From: Bacteroidota bacterium
Lineage (GTDB): Bacteria > Bacteroidota > Bacteroidia > Bacteroidales > UBA12077
Direction of reading: 5' to 3'
Assembly (NCBI GenBank): GCA_020444275.1
Contig: JAHLLG010000002.1
Span: forward strand, 917,991-981,990
DNA: 64,000 nt
A model generated the notes under the pieces. The model had not been told where the DNA came from and made no database searches. It was given only the letters and a program-made list of their open reading frames with translations. The position numbers were made by a program, and so were the translations under genes. This document shows positions 43,231 to 50,756 of this stretch, piece by piece; position 1 is the first letter of the stretch; each line of letters starts with the position of its first letter.

Positions 43231-44997
43231 ATGAATTTCAAATTTACGGTAGCTAAAAAGTTAATATTAGGCTTTGGAATTGTAACCATCGCTATTCTTA
43301 TCAATATATTTCTTATTGATAAAACATTAAAAGAGAGCATCGAAGTAAATGAAAACATATCAACAATATATGTGCCTTCGGCAGATTTAATTGGAGAGCT
43401 GTCCGATTTAATCGTAAGTTCAAAAATGCTTATTAAAAATTGGGTATATATAGAAAAGCAGCCTAACACACCCGATAAGCAAAAATTAATTGATCTTCAT
43501 CGTACCAAGTTACCGAACATTCATGATAGAATTCTAAAAATTTATGATAACTGGTCGGCGGAAGAGCAAAAGGCGTATGAAGAAATATATGTAACGATAA
43601 CTGACACGCTTTTCCCAATGCATCAGGACGTTATGAATAAATTGAGCACGTTGGAAAGTTATGATGATTTCTTTTTATTAATGACTGATATTTACACTAA
43701 AGTAGAAGAAGGTGGTGATATTATTGTTTTAAGCAATAAAGTAATTGATGATCTTAATAATCTTGTGGCTATTCAGGAAAGTAAAGTAGATCAAGCAAGA
43801 CAAGAAATGGAAGATTCCTTTGTTAATCTAGAGAATTTCATTTTTGTAGCAGGGATTATTTTAGTTGTAATTTCGATCATAATAGCTCTATTTCTTGCAC
43901 AACTATTAATAAAACCAATTCGAAAAATTAAGGATATCCTGATTATGATGGGCAAAGGAGTTATGCCAAATAAACAGATTAAAGAGCGTAACGACGAAAT
44001 TGGTGAGATGGCAGCTGCTTTAAATGCTTTAATACGGGGATTAAAAGAAACTACAGACTTCTCAATAGAAATTGGAAAAGGCAACTTCGATAGTCCATTT
44101 GTTCCATTAAGCGAAGATGATGATTTAGGTAACGCCCTTCTTGAAATGAGAACAAATCTTAAACGTGCAACAGAAGAAGAAGCACGAAGGAAGAAAGAAG
44201 ATGATCAGAGAAATTGGGCAACGCAAGGTATTGCAAAATTTGGTGATATCTTAAGACAAAATAATGACAATCTTGAGAAACTATCTTATGATGTAATAAG
44301 TAATTTAGTAAAATATTGCGATGCCAACCAGGGTGGACTTTTTATTGTAAATGACGATGATGAGAACAATAAGTATATCGAGATGGCTTCAGCGTATGCT
44401 TTTAATAGAAAAAAGTTCCTTGAAAAGAAGATTGATATGGGCGTTGGATTAGTAGGAAGAGCTGTTCAGGAGGCCGAAACCATATATATTACTGATGTTC
44501 CTAACGATTATATAAACATCAACTCAGGATTAGGTGATGAGAATCCGAAGAGTATTCTGATTGTTCCACTGGTTGTTAACGATCAGGTATATGGTGTAAT
44601 AGAAATGGCATCGTTTAAAGAATTCGAAAAATACCAAATAGAGTTTGTTGAAAAAATTGGAGAAAATATTGCATCAACACTATCTTCGGTAAAAGTAAAT
44701 ATAAGAACTGCTGAGTTATTAGAAAGAACCAAACAGCAAGCAGAAGAGATGCGTGCACAGGAAGAAGAGATGCGACAGAATATGGAAGAGTTGCAAGCTA
44801 CACAAGAAGAATCGGCACGACGAGAAGCAGAGCTTGAAAGAAAACTTGAAGAATATGAACGATTGAAAAAACAACAAGAACAGTTCATCAAAAAAATGGA
44901 TGGTAAATTAACTGGCGGACTGGTTTCAGCGCTTGATGATGAAGAAGATGAGGATACAAATACAAACGATCAAGAAGAAGACGAAACAAAAAAATAA
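43231..44997 (+). CDS. HAMP-GAF membrane signalling protein without a recognised output domain
   Basis: 588 residues. A membrane helix (about 11-27), a periplasmic four-helix-bundle-like sensor (28-200), a second helix (about 203-225) and HAMP (LLIKPIRKIKDILIMMGKG) are followed by a second HAMP-like stretch. A GAF domain lies at about 340-480 (DMGVGLVGRAVQEAETIYIT, SILIVPLVVNDQVYGVIEMA). The C-terminus is a long Glu/Gln-rich coiled coil (RAQEEEMRQNMEELQATQEE) with an acidic tail. No kinase, cyclase, phosphatase or MCP signalling hairpin is visible. Bacteroidota have many such proteins; the tail may bind a separate kinase or chemotaxis-like partner (inference). Confidence 0.85.
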   Translation: MNFKFTVAKKLILGFGIVTIAILINIFLIDKTLKESIEVNENISTIYVPSADLIGELSDLIVSSKMLIKNWVYIEKQPNTPDKQKLIDLHRTKLPNIHDRILKIYDNWSAEEQKAYEEIYVTITDTLFPMHQDVMNKLSTLESYDDFFLLMTDIYTKVEEGGDIIVLSNKVIDDLNNLVAIQESKVDQARQEMEDSFVNLENFIFVAGIILVVISIIIALFLAQLLIKPIRKIKDILIMMGKGVMPNKQIKERNDEIGEMAAALNALIRGLKETTDFSIEIGKGNFDSPFVPLSEDDDLGNALLEMRTNLKRATEEEARRKKEDDQRNWATQGIAKFGDILRQNNDNLEKLSYDVISNLVKYCDANQGGLFIVNDDDENNKYIEMASAYAFNRKKFLEKKIDMGVGLVGRAVQEAETIYITDVPNDYININSGLGDENPKSILIVPLVVNDQVYGVIEMASFKEFEKYQIEFVEKIGENIASTLSSVKVNIRTAELLERTKQQAEEMRAQEEEMRQNMEELQATQEESARREAELERKLEEYERLKKQQEQFIKKMDGKLTGGLVSALDDEEDEDTNTNDQEEDETKK

Positions 44998-45012
44998 TAT
45001 TGTAACCCATTT

Positions 45013-45047
45013 AAAAAGGAGCTTATTCTAAATAAGCTCTTTTTTTT
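45013..45047. terminator. Terminator between the HAMP-GAF and NifX-like genes
   Basis: GAGCTTATT (45019-45027) pairs with AATAAGCTC (45031-45039) around 3 bases, followed by eight T on the plus strand; A-rich sequence on the other side gives a minus-strand tail. It overlaps the last codons of the convergent gene. Confidence 0.85.
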
Positions 45048-45366
45048 GGTCTATTTTGTCAATCAAATTATTCAGTATTTGATTAATTTCCGATAACTCA
45101 ACTTTAATATGCTTACAGTTAATACCCAAAATTGCAGAATTACTAATTATAAAATCAACCTTTTCCCTATTAATTAGTTGATTTACTTTATCAAGGATAT
45201 TCGAATCGCGTAATTCTCTGCTTTTTATTTTACCTGCTAACTGATAACTTCTATTGCTTACATTGTACATTAAATAATATAAAGCCGCTTCGAAACTGTT
45301 TTCTGAAATAGTTAATCCATCGTCGGTTGGAATAAGAACTTTTATCTCAAATCCTTTATCAGCCAT
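45028..45366 (-). CDS. Small NifX/NifB-like (dinitrogenase FeMo-cofactor family) protein
   Basis: 112 residues. The start (IKVLIPTDDGLTISENSFEA) and the ADKGFEIK to DFIISNSAILGIN layout fit the dinitrogenase iron-molybdenum cofactor biosynthesis fold, a small RNase-H-like domain also used by non-nitrogen-fixing bacteria. Similarity is partial, so the family call is moderate. The ATG overlaps the end of the MalY/PatB gene by 8 bases, so the two are translated together. No nif genes are in the window, so nitrogen fixation is not implied. Confidence 0.6.
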   Translation of the reverse strand: MADKGFEIKVLIPTDDGLTISENSFEAALYYLMYNVSNRSYQLAGKIKSRELRDSNILDKVNQLINREKVDFIISNSAILGINCKHIKVELSEINQILNNLIDKIDQKKELI

Positions 45367-46537
45367 TGTTTAACTTTTTAATTGCATTTTCTAATTGAAT
45401 TAGCGCATCTAAAATGATTTGCTTCGGACAGGCAACATTCATTCTCATAAATCCTTCACCTCCGGTTCCAAACATTCTACCATCGTTAAAACCCAAGCCT
45501 GCATCTTCAATCATGAAATCCTTCAAGTCTTTTCCTTTTAGGTCGAGTTCAGAACAATCTAACCAAACTAAATAAGTTCCTTCGGGGCGCAGCATTTTTA
45601 TTTTAGGAATTTTTTCTTCAAGATACTTTTCCAAAAAATCCAGATTTTCCGATAAATAATCAAGCAACTGATCAAGCCATTCTGAACCATAGGTATAGGC
45701 TGCTTCTGAAGCTACAGTGCCAAACACATTTCCATTGCCAATATGAACTGTATCCAACACCTTATCAAATTTTTCCTTAAGCTCTTTGTTTGAGGTTATT
45801 ACAGAGGAGGTTGCCAACGCAGCCATATTAAATGTTTTACTCGGAGCAACAAACGATACGGTATAATTTGCAATAGCTTGTGATATTGATGCCATAGGAG
45901 TATACTTGTGTTCTTTAAAAACCAGGTCGCCATGAATTTCGTCCGCCATAATTAAAACGTTATTTTCAACACACATTTCTCCCAAACGTTTCAATTCATC
46001 TTTTGTCCACACTGAACCACCCGGGTTATGTGGATTTGAAAGAAGAATCATTTTAGCATCTTTTAGTTTTTCCTCTAAATCTTTGAAATCAATCTCATAT
46101 CGTTTTCCTTTTAGTTTTAAAGGATTTTCAACTAATTCGCGATTATTATTTGTTACTGCCGAGAAGAATGGAAAATATACAGGCGGTTGTACAATTATTT
46201 TATCACCAGGACTTGTATATGCCATAACAGCCATATTCAGCGCCGGAACAATGCCAGGACTAAATGAAATCCAATCTTTTTCAATTCCCCAGCCGTGCCT
46301 GTTTTTTAGCCAATTTATTATGGATATGTAGTATGAATCCGGACGAATACTATAACCAAATATCTCATGGCTTGCTCGCTCTTTAATTGCATTAATAATA
46401 AAATCGGGTGTTTTAAAATCCATGTCGGCAACCCACATTGGAATTACTTCTTTGCTTTTAAAAAGTTTGCTTCGTAAATCGTATTTTACTGATGCCGTAT
46501 TTTCCCGATTAATTATTTCGTCAAAATTGTATTTCAT
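45359..46537 (-). CDS. MalY/PatB family PLP-dependent C-S lyase
   Basis: 392 residues, fold-type I aminotransferase build. Family marks: VIPMWVADMDFKTPDFI, SFSPGIVPALNMAVMAYT, VQPPVYFPFFSAV, LLSNPHNPGGSVW, MADEIHGDLVF and the PLP lysine in VAPSKTFNMAAL. It matches the MalY/PatB subgroup, which splits cystathionine or cysteine to pyruvate, ammonia and homocysteine or sulfide. The choice among these substrates is not decided by sequence. It is the first gene of a pair with the NifX-like gene. Confidence 0.9.
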   Translation of the reverse strand: MKYNFDEIINRENTASVKYDLRSKLFKSKEVIPMWVADMDFKTPDFIINAIKERASHEIFGYSIRPDSYYISIINWLKNRHGWGIEKDWISFSPGIVPALNMAVMAYTSPGDKIIVQPPVYFPFFSAVTNNNRELVENPLKLKGKRYEIDFKDLEEKLKDAKMILLSNPHNPGGSVWTKDELKRLGEMCVENNVLIMADEIHGDLVFKEHKYTPMASISQAIANYTVSFVAPSKTFNMAALATSSVITSNKELKEKFDKVLDTVHIGNGNVFGTVASEAAYTYGSEWLDQLLDYLSENLDFLEKYLEEKIPKIKMLRPEGTYLVWLDCSELDLKGKDLKDFMIEDAGLGFNDGRMFGTGGEGFMRMNVACPKQIILDALIQLENAIKKLNNG

Positions 46538-46592
46538 GAAATATACTATTAGATACTGATTTTTAGTTGTTTGTTACTAAATTAATTTACAA

Positions 46593-47225
46593 TTACTCTG
46601 AGTACCCAACCGTTTGGCTATAGATCACTTTTTGGTTTTCTTTTAACTGCAGAGCTTCTCTTATCTCTTGTTTATCAATCCATGCTCTAAATACAGTTAT
46701 CAAACCTTCCGAAGCACAATATAAATAAACGTTCTGACCAATGAATCCGCAATGTGTTGCAGCAGTTACCATTTTGGTCTGATCATCACCTTTTCCTAAC
46801 TTATTAAAATCTGAAACATATATTAAATTAACGGCAGCTTTCTTAACAAATGCCTGCTTTCCTGACACTTTTCTTAAATCTTGATCATTGATTTGTTTCA
46901 ATGTATGTGTTTCAGGTATATATAAAAAGACTCCATCTTTAGACGTTAGATAAATTTCAATATCCTGTTTATTTCGTGATGTTGGTGTTGTATGTTTATT
47001 ATCTTCCGGTCTGTTAATACCATAAGCCGCCCAAAGTAAGTCTGATAATTGTTGTTCGGTTAAATCCTTATCAATAAAGTCACGATTAGATTGTCGCTCG
47101 TTTAAAGCTTGCATGAGCGGTTTCCCGCCAGTTTTATCAGGAGTCGGCAGGTCGATTACATTTTGAGCTATTAACTGATTCGAAAAAAACAATAACACAA
47201 CTAGTGATAATTTAACTTTTTTCAT
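46593..47225 (-). CDS. Secreted nitroreductase-like (SagB/ThcOx-type) flavoprotein
   Basis: 210 residues with a signal peptide (MKKVKLSLVVLLFFSNQLIAQ). The nitroreductase fold is seen in LMQALNERQSNRDF, LSDLLWAAYGINRP, AAVNLIYVSDF and GFIGQNVYLYCASEGL. It resembles the SagB/ThcOx-type branch in length and in lacking the usual FMN-reductase tail. A flavoprotein exported by Sec is unusual but known in Bacteroidota. It lies 6 bases after the thioesterase gene, so they are probably co-transcribed. Confidence 0.8.
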   Translation of the reverse strand: MKKVKLSLVVLLFFSNQLIAQNVIDLPTPDKTGGKPLMQALNERQSNRDFIDKDLTEQQLSDLLWAAYGINRPEDNKHTTPTSRNKQDIEIYLTSKDGVFLYIPETHTLKQINDQDLRKVSGKQAFVKKAAVNLIYVSDFNKLGKGDDQTKMVTAATHCGFIGQNVYLYCASEGLITVFRAWIDKQEIREALQLKENQKVIYSQTVGYSE

Positions 47226-47231
47226 AACACT

Positions 47232-47621
47232 CTATTTTTGATTTAATTTGTCCATAAACTTTTTAGAATTAATGATATATCGGGTATGCGTTCCCTCTCC
47301 GATTTTTCCTTCTTCATCCGTTGCAACTACATTAAAAACTAGCTTCTTACCATCAACTTCAAGCAGGGTTGCAGTGCACTCAACTTTCATTCCAACCGGT
47401 GTGGGTTTTAAATGCTTCACATTAACTTCAAACCCAACTGTGTTATGATCATCACCCAGGTATGGTAAAACCGTTTTTAAAGCTGCATTTTCCATTAAAG
47501 CAATCATTGCAGGTGTAGCAAAAACTTCAACCAATCCCGAACCATATTCTGCTGCAGTATCTTTTCGCTCAACGACTTGTTTTGCAGTATAAGTTATTCC
47601 TTCTTTTAAATTGAACTCCAT
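47232..47621 (-). CDS. Hotdog-fold thioesterase (FlK-like)
   Basis: 129 residues of the hotdog fold: GSGLVEVFATPAMIALMENA is the typical helix-start of fluoroacetyl-CoA-thioesterase-like and related enzymes, followed by TVGFEVNVKHLKPTPVGMKV and EGKIGEGTHTRYII. The expected substrate is an acyl-CoA; which one is unknown. A TTG start 45 bases upstream is in frame, but a -7 promoter box lies inside that stretch, so the ATG at 47621 is preferred. Confidence 0.85.
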   Translation of the reverse strand: MEFNLKEGITYTAKQVVERKDTAAEYGSGLVEVFATPAMIALMENAALKTVLPYLGDDHNTVGFEVNVKHLKPTPVGMKVECTATLLEVDGKKLVFNVVATDEEGKIGEGTHTRYIINSKKFMDKLNQK

Positions 47622-47653
47622 ATTTCCATTTTTTAAATCGACTTTAAAGTTAC

Positions 47654-47661
47654 CAAAACTA
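47654..47661 (-). promoter_or_regulatory. Candidate -7 box of the thioesterase-nitroreductase pair
   Basis: On the minus strand TAGTTTTG, an exact match to TAnnTTTG, 32 bases before the ATG. It follows a terminator and supports the shorter start. Confidence 0.4.
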
Positions 47662-47673
47662 TTCAATTATAAA

Positions 47674-47712
47674 TGAAAAAAGGACATCGAAATCTTAATC
47701 AATGTCCTTTAA
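47674..47712 (-). terminator. Terminator of the flavodiiron protein gene
   Basis: AAAGGACAT (47679-47687) pairs with ATGTCCTTT (47702-47710) around 14 bases; the minus strand continues into TTTC. Confidence 0.7.
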
Positions 47713-47731
47713 TAATATTCCATTTCATGTT

Positions 47732-48925
47732 TTATTCTTTTAGTTTTTTAGCCATTGCTTTGGCAATTACTTCGCAACGCTCAAAGGATTCATTTCCTGG
47801 AATTCCTTTAGTATCAATAGGATCATTTACCAAATCCCATTCCATTTTTTCATTGAATTTATACAATGCTTTTGCTCCTCCTCCGTTCCAACTGTAAGAA
47901 CCGAATAATCCTAAGAATCGATTCTTTAATCCGATATGTTCCAGATTGCGTGTTAAATACTCCATGGTGGGTAACATACCAGAATTATATGCGCAACTTC
48001 CCAAAATTACTCCTTTATATCGCCAGATTTCATTAATCAGATATGACAAGTGTGTTTTAGAAGCATCGTAAACACGAATCTTTTTAATTCCTTCTTCGGA
48101 TAACTTACGCGCTATATAATCGGCTAATTTAGCTGTATTTCCATACATCGATCCGTAAATAATCACAACGCCATTTTCAGCTTCGAACCTGCTCCATTTG
48201 TCATATAACGACAGCACTTTATTTACATCTTTTCTCCAGATCGGGCCGTGTGTTGCACAAATGTATTTTACATCAACACCATCGAGTTTCTTAAAGGCTT
48301 TTTGAACCATATTGCTGTACTTACCAACAATGTTAGAAAAATAACGGCGCATATCTTCTTCGTAATAGTCTTCAAACTCTATTTCATCATCGAAAATTCC
48401 TCCGTCTAAAGTACCAAAACTACCAAAAGCATCGCCTGAAAAAAGAACCTTCTCGGTTAAATCATACGTCATCATGGTTTCTGGCCAGTGCACCCAGGGT
48501 GTCATAACAAATTTTAACTTGTGAAATCCTAAATCCAGCTCATCGCCATCTTCAACCTGATACTGCTTTTCTTTATATCCAAAATAAGAATCGACGATTT
48601 TAAATGTTTTCAGATTTCCTACCAATTTAATCTCAGGGTATTTTTCAACAATCGTTTTAATTGCTCCTGAATGATCAGGCTCCATGTGGTTTATAATCAG
48701 ATAATCGATAGGTTTGCCATTAATTAATTCTTCTATCTTTTCAAGATAATCATCAGATGATCCATACTCTAAGGTATCAACCAATGCAATTTTCTCATCA
48801 ACAATTAAATAGGAATTATACGATACACCATTAGGAATTGGCCACATATTTTCGAATAGATTGGTTCTTCTGTCGTTTGCTCCTAACCAGTGTATTTTAT
48901 CGGTAACTTTAACTGTATTATGCAT
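47732..48925 (-). CDS. fprA: Flavodiiron protein (FprA, A-type)
   Basis: 397 residues. The N-terminal beta-lactamase-like diiron domain has the metal motif NHMEPDHSG and later His residues in TPWVHWPETM and ICATHGPIW, with GDAFGSFG. The C-terminal flavodoxin domain has the FMN loop YGSMYGNTAKLAD and a late FMN contact in GSYSWNGGGA. Class A flavodiiron proteins reduce oxygen to water, or NO to nitrous oxide, with electrons from rubredoxin. They protect anaerobes from oxygen. No rubredoxin gene is next to it. Confidence 0.95.
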   Translation of the reverse strand: MHNTVKVTDKIHWLGANDRRTNLFENMWPIPNGVSYNSYLIVDEKIALVDTLEYGSSDDYLEKIEELINGKPIDYLIINHMEPDHSGAIKTIVEKYPEIKLVGNLKTFKIVDSYFGYKEKQYQVEDGDELDLGFHKLKFVMTPWVHWPETMMTYDLTEKVLFSGDAFGSFGTLDGGIFDDEIEFEDYYEEDMRRYFSNIVGKYSNMVQKAFKKLDGVDVKYICATHGPIWRKDVNKVLSLYDKWSRFEAENGVVIIYGSMYGNTAKLADYIARKLSEEGIKKIRVYDASKTHLSYLINEIWRYKGVILGSCAYNSGMLPTMEYLTRNLEHIGLKNRFLGLFGSYSWNGGGAKALYKFNEKMEWDLVNDPIDTKGIPGNESFERCEVIAKAMAKKLKE

Positions 48926-48968
48926 TATTAAAATATTTTAGATATGAATTACTTTTTTATGTTTTGCG

Positions 48969-48976
48969 CAAAAATA
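48969..48976 (-). promoter_or_regulatory. Candidate -7 box of the flavodiiron gene
   Basis: On the minus strand TATTTTTG, an exact match to TAnnTTTG, 43 bases before the ATG. A TTG lies 24 bases upstream, too far for a standard -33. Confidence 0.35.
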
Positions 48977-49069
48977 GTATAAAAAATGTGATTTTTAGAA
49001 CAAAAATATATGATAAAGATTAGGTTGTTAAGGTATCCTGAAACGATCAGCTCAATCTTCAAAAACTAT

Positions 49070-49891
49070 TCAATCTGTTTTCTTTATCTCTGAGACAAGT
49101 GGAAATTTTAGGTTTTCAGCAGTATCAAGAGTGGCTTTAACAGAACCAATAAGTATTTTAGCCTCGACCAAAACAGGTATTCGGTTTAAATCATCGGTAA
49201 CCCATACAAAAAGATCTTCACCTCCCTTAAAAATAGTGCCTTCAACAAGTAAGGCTGAGAATTTGATGGTACGGAATTTTCTTTTATCGTGTGTTTTTAT
49301 TACTTCCTTTCCCAGGTACCTTACATAAAGATCAAATATCTCATTATCAATAATCATTCGAACCGGAATGGTATCATTAATTTTATACTGATCGAAATCT
49401 AAGTTTCGTATTTTATAAACACCAGACACTACATCGTAAATGCTTCCGCTCATTTGTAAAGTATCTTCAGAATAAGGATCATCTGAATTTTCAGTTTGGG
49501 TATATATTAAACTATCGGTGTAACTGAAAGTGAATTTATTATGCACTTTGTATCCGCCTTCATATGTGTCTCTTTCAAAAAAGTATGGTGCTAAATTATC
49601 TTTGCGTGCAAACGTCTGAAAATAATCTCTCACTTTAAATAACCAATCGTATGAAGGAATACTTGTTCCGTAACTAGTGAAGTGATATGCATCCACGCCA
49701 TTATACGTTGTATCGTTTACATTGAACATTACCTTGCCAGCATTGAGCCAAATAAATCCTAAATTGTAAACTGCATCATAAGTAATTTTTTCGCCATCTT
49801 GAAATACCGGATATTGTTTTACGATCTGTTGAGATTTGGCATGTATGCCAAGAAATAAAAATAGAAATAATGCTATGATATTTTTTCTCAT
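49070..49891 (-). CDS. Secreted DUF3108 protein
   Basis: 273 residues with a signal peptide (MRKNIIALFLFLFLGIHAKSQ). DUF3108 marks are FQDGEKITYDAVYNLGFIWL, YHFTSYGTSIPSYDWLFKV, RDYFQTFARKD and LFVWVTDDLNRIPVLVEAKI. The family forms a periplasmic beta-sandwich of unknown function. An upstream ATG in frame (49918) overlaps the previous gene by 20 bases; I use the signal-peptide Met. It is co-directional with the barrel gene and probably in the same operon. Confidence 0.88.
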   Translation of the reverse strand: MRKNIIALFLFLFLGIHAKSQQIVKQYPVFQDGEKITYDAVYNLGFIWLNAGKVMFNVNDTTYNGVDAYHFTSYGTSIPSYDWLFKVRDYFQTFARKDNLAPYFFERDTYEGGYKVHNKFTFSYTDSLIYTQTENSDDPYSEDTLQMSGSIYDVVSGVYKIRNLDFDQYKINDTIPVRMIIDNEIFDLYVRYLGKEVIKTHDKRKFRTIKFSALLVEGTIFKGGEDLFVWVTDDLNRIPVLVEAKILIGSVKATLDTAENLKFPLVSEIKKTD

Positions 49892-49898
49892 ATTAAGC

Positions 49899-50576
49899 TT
49901 AGTATCCCCAGATACCATAATTAGAGCGATACGGATTTATACCTGAATTATAAAATGGAGAAGTTCTGTTATATGAAGGATTTAACCCATTTGAATATCT
50001 ATATTCTATATTAAATTGTACTTTATCGTTAACTTTATATCCCACTCCTACCGAAACAGTTTTAAAATCATTGTTATAAACATCAGCGCGATAGTCATTA
50101 AAAACAGATTGGTTTTCCATATATGCACCATCGCCCCAAACAGCCCACTTATCGTTTAGCTGATAATATGCACTTCCGGTTATCCCGTAATTCGACACGT
50201 TTGAATTGTATGAATATCCCGGTTCGTTGCCATAAAAAGCTTCCAGTCCATTTATATTGTTTTGCATTACAATACCGGTAACCGAAAAGTTAAGTTTTGA
50301 GTTTACCTGATAATCAATGGTAGGTGCTATGTAAGAATTCATCATTGACATTTCGCTGCCAAAACTTGTGTAGCCTGTACCCATTACAACAGTATATGTT
50401 AATTTTTCGTGCTGTTGCATTAAGGTTTGCTTTTTTTCTTGTTCTTGTTCGTTGTTATTACCCAGAACTGTTGAATCTAATGGCTTGTAGTATTTTGGCA
50501 TTAAAGGGAATACTTGCGCAAAACTTGAAAAGCTCAATGCTATTACAAAGAATATGGATACTAAAAATGTTTTCAT
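49899..50576 (-). CDS. Small outer-membrane beta-barrel protein
   Basis: 225 residues with a signal peptide (to about 20; SFSSFAQ). Alternating strands (LTYTVVMGTGYTSFGSEMS, VSVGVGYKVNDKVQFNIEY) with aromatic girdle residues and Asn/Tyr-rich loops suggest an outer-membrane barrel of 8-10 strands. The C-terminus is Asn/Pro/Ser-rich (YRSNYGIWGY) and not a classic final strand. The substrate is unknown. It is followed directly by the DUF3108 gene. Confidence 0.65.
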   Translation of the reverse strand: MKTFLVSIFFVIALSFSSFAQVFPLMPKYYKPLDSTVLGNNNEQEQEKKQTLMQQHEKLTYTVVMGTGYTSFGSEMSMMNSYIAPTIDYQVNSKLNFSVTGIVMQNNINGLEAFYGNEPGYSYNSNVSNYGITGSAYYQLNDKWAVWGDGAYMENQSVFNDYRADVYNNDFKTVSVGVGYKVNDKVQFNIEYRYSNGLNPSYNRTSPFYNSGINPYRSNYGIWGY

Positions 50577-50664
50577 AACGCAATTCTTTTACTCCTTTTA
50601 ACGAACGATAATCGATTTTTGTTTATTGTTATACAAATTTAATAAAATAGTTAACTGGTAAAAG

Positions 50665-50688
50665 AGTAATTTAGTAAATTAGTAAATT
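50665..50688. repeat. Three tandem 8-bp AGTAAATT-type units
   Basis: AGTAATTT, AGTAAATT and AGTAAATT in a row, in the 180-base gap between the barrel gene and the ppGpp synthetase gene. The next bases read GGTGACCTGG, which continues the repeat-like rhythm weakly. No function is suggested. Confidence 0.45.
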
Positions 50689-50756
50689 GGTGACCTGGAA
50701 AATTGGTATGACTTGTTATTTTAACTATTTTGAATATTTGCCAGTTTACATTTTCA

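Noticed and set aside
45028-45366. Nitrogen-fixation gene (NifX) in the strict sense
   Set aside because: No other nif gene is present, and small proteins of this fold occur widely in non-fixing bacteria.
47622-47666. Longer thioesterase start at a TTG
   Set aside because: A -7 promoter box lies within that stretch, and the hotdog fold begins after the ATG at 47621.
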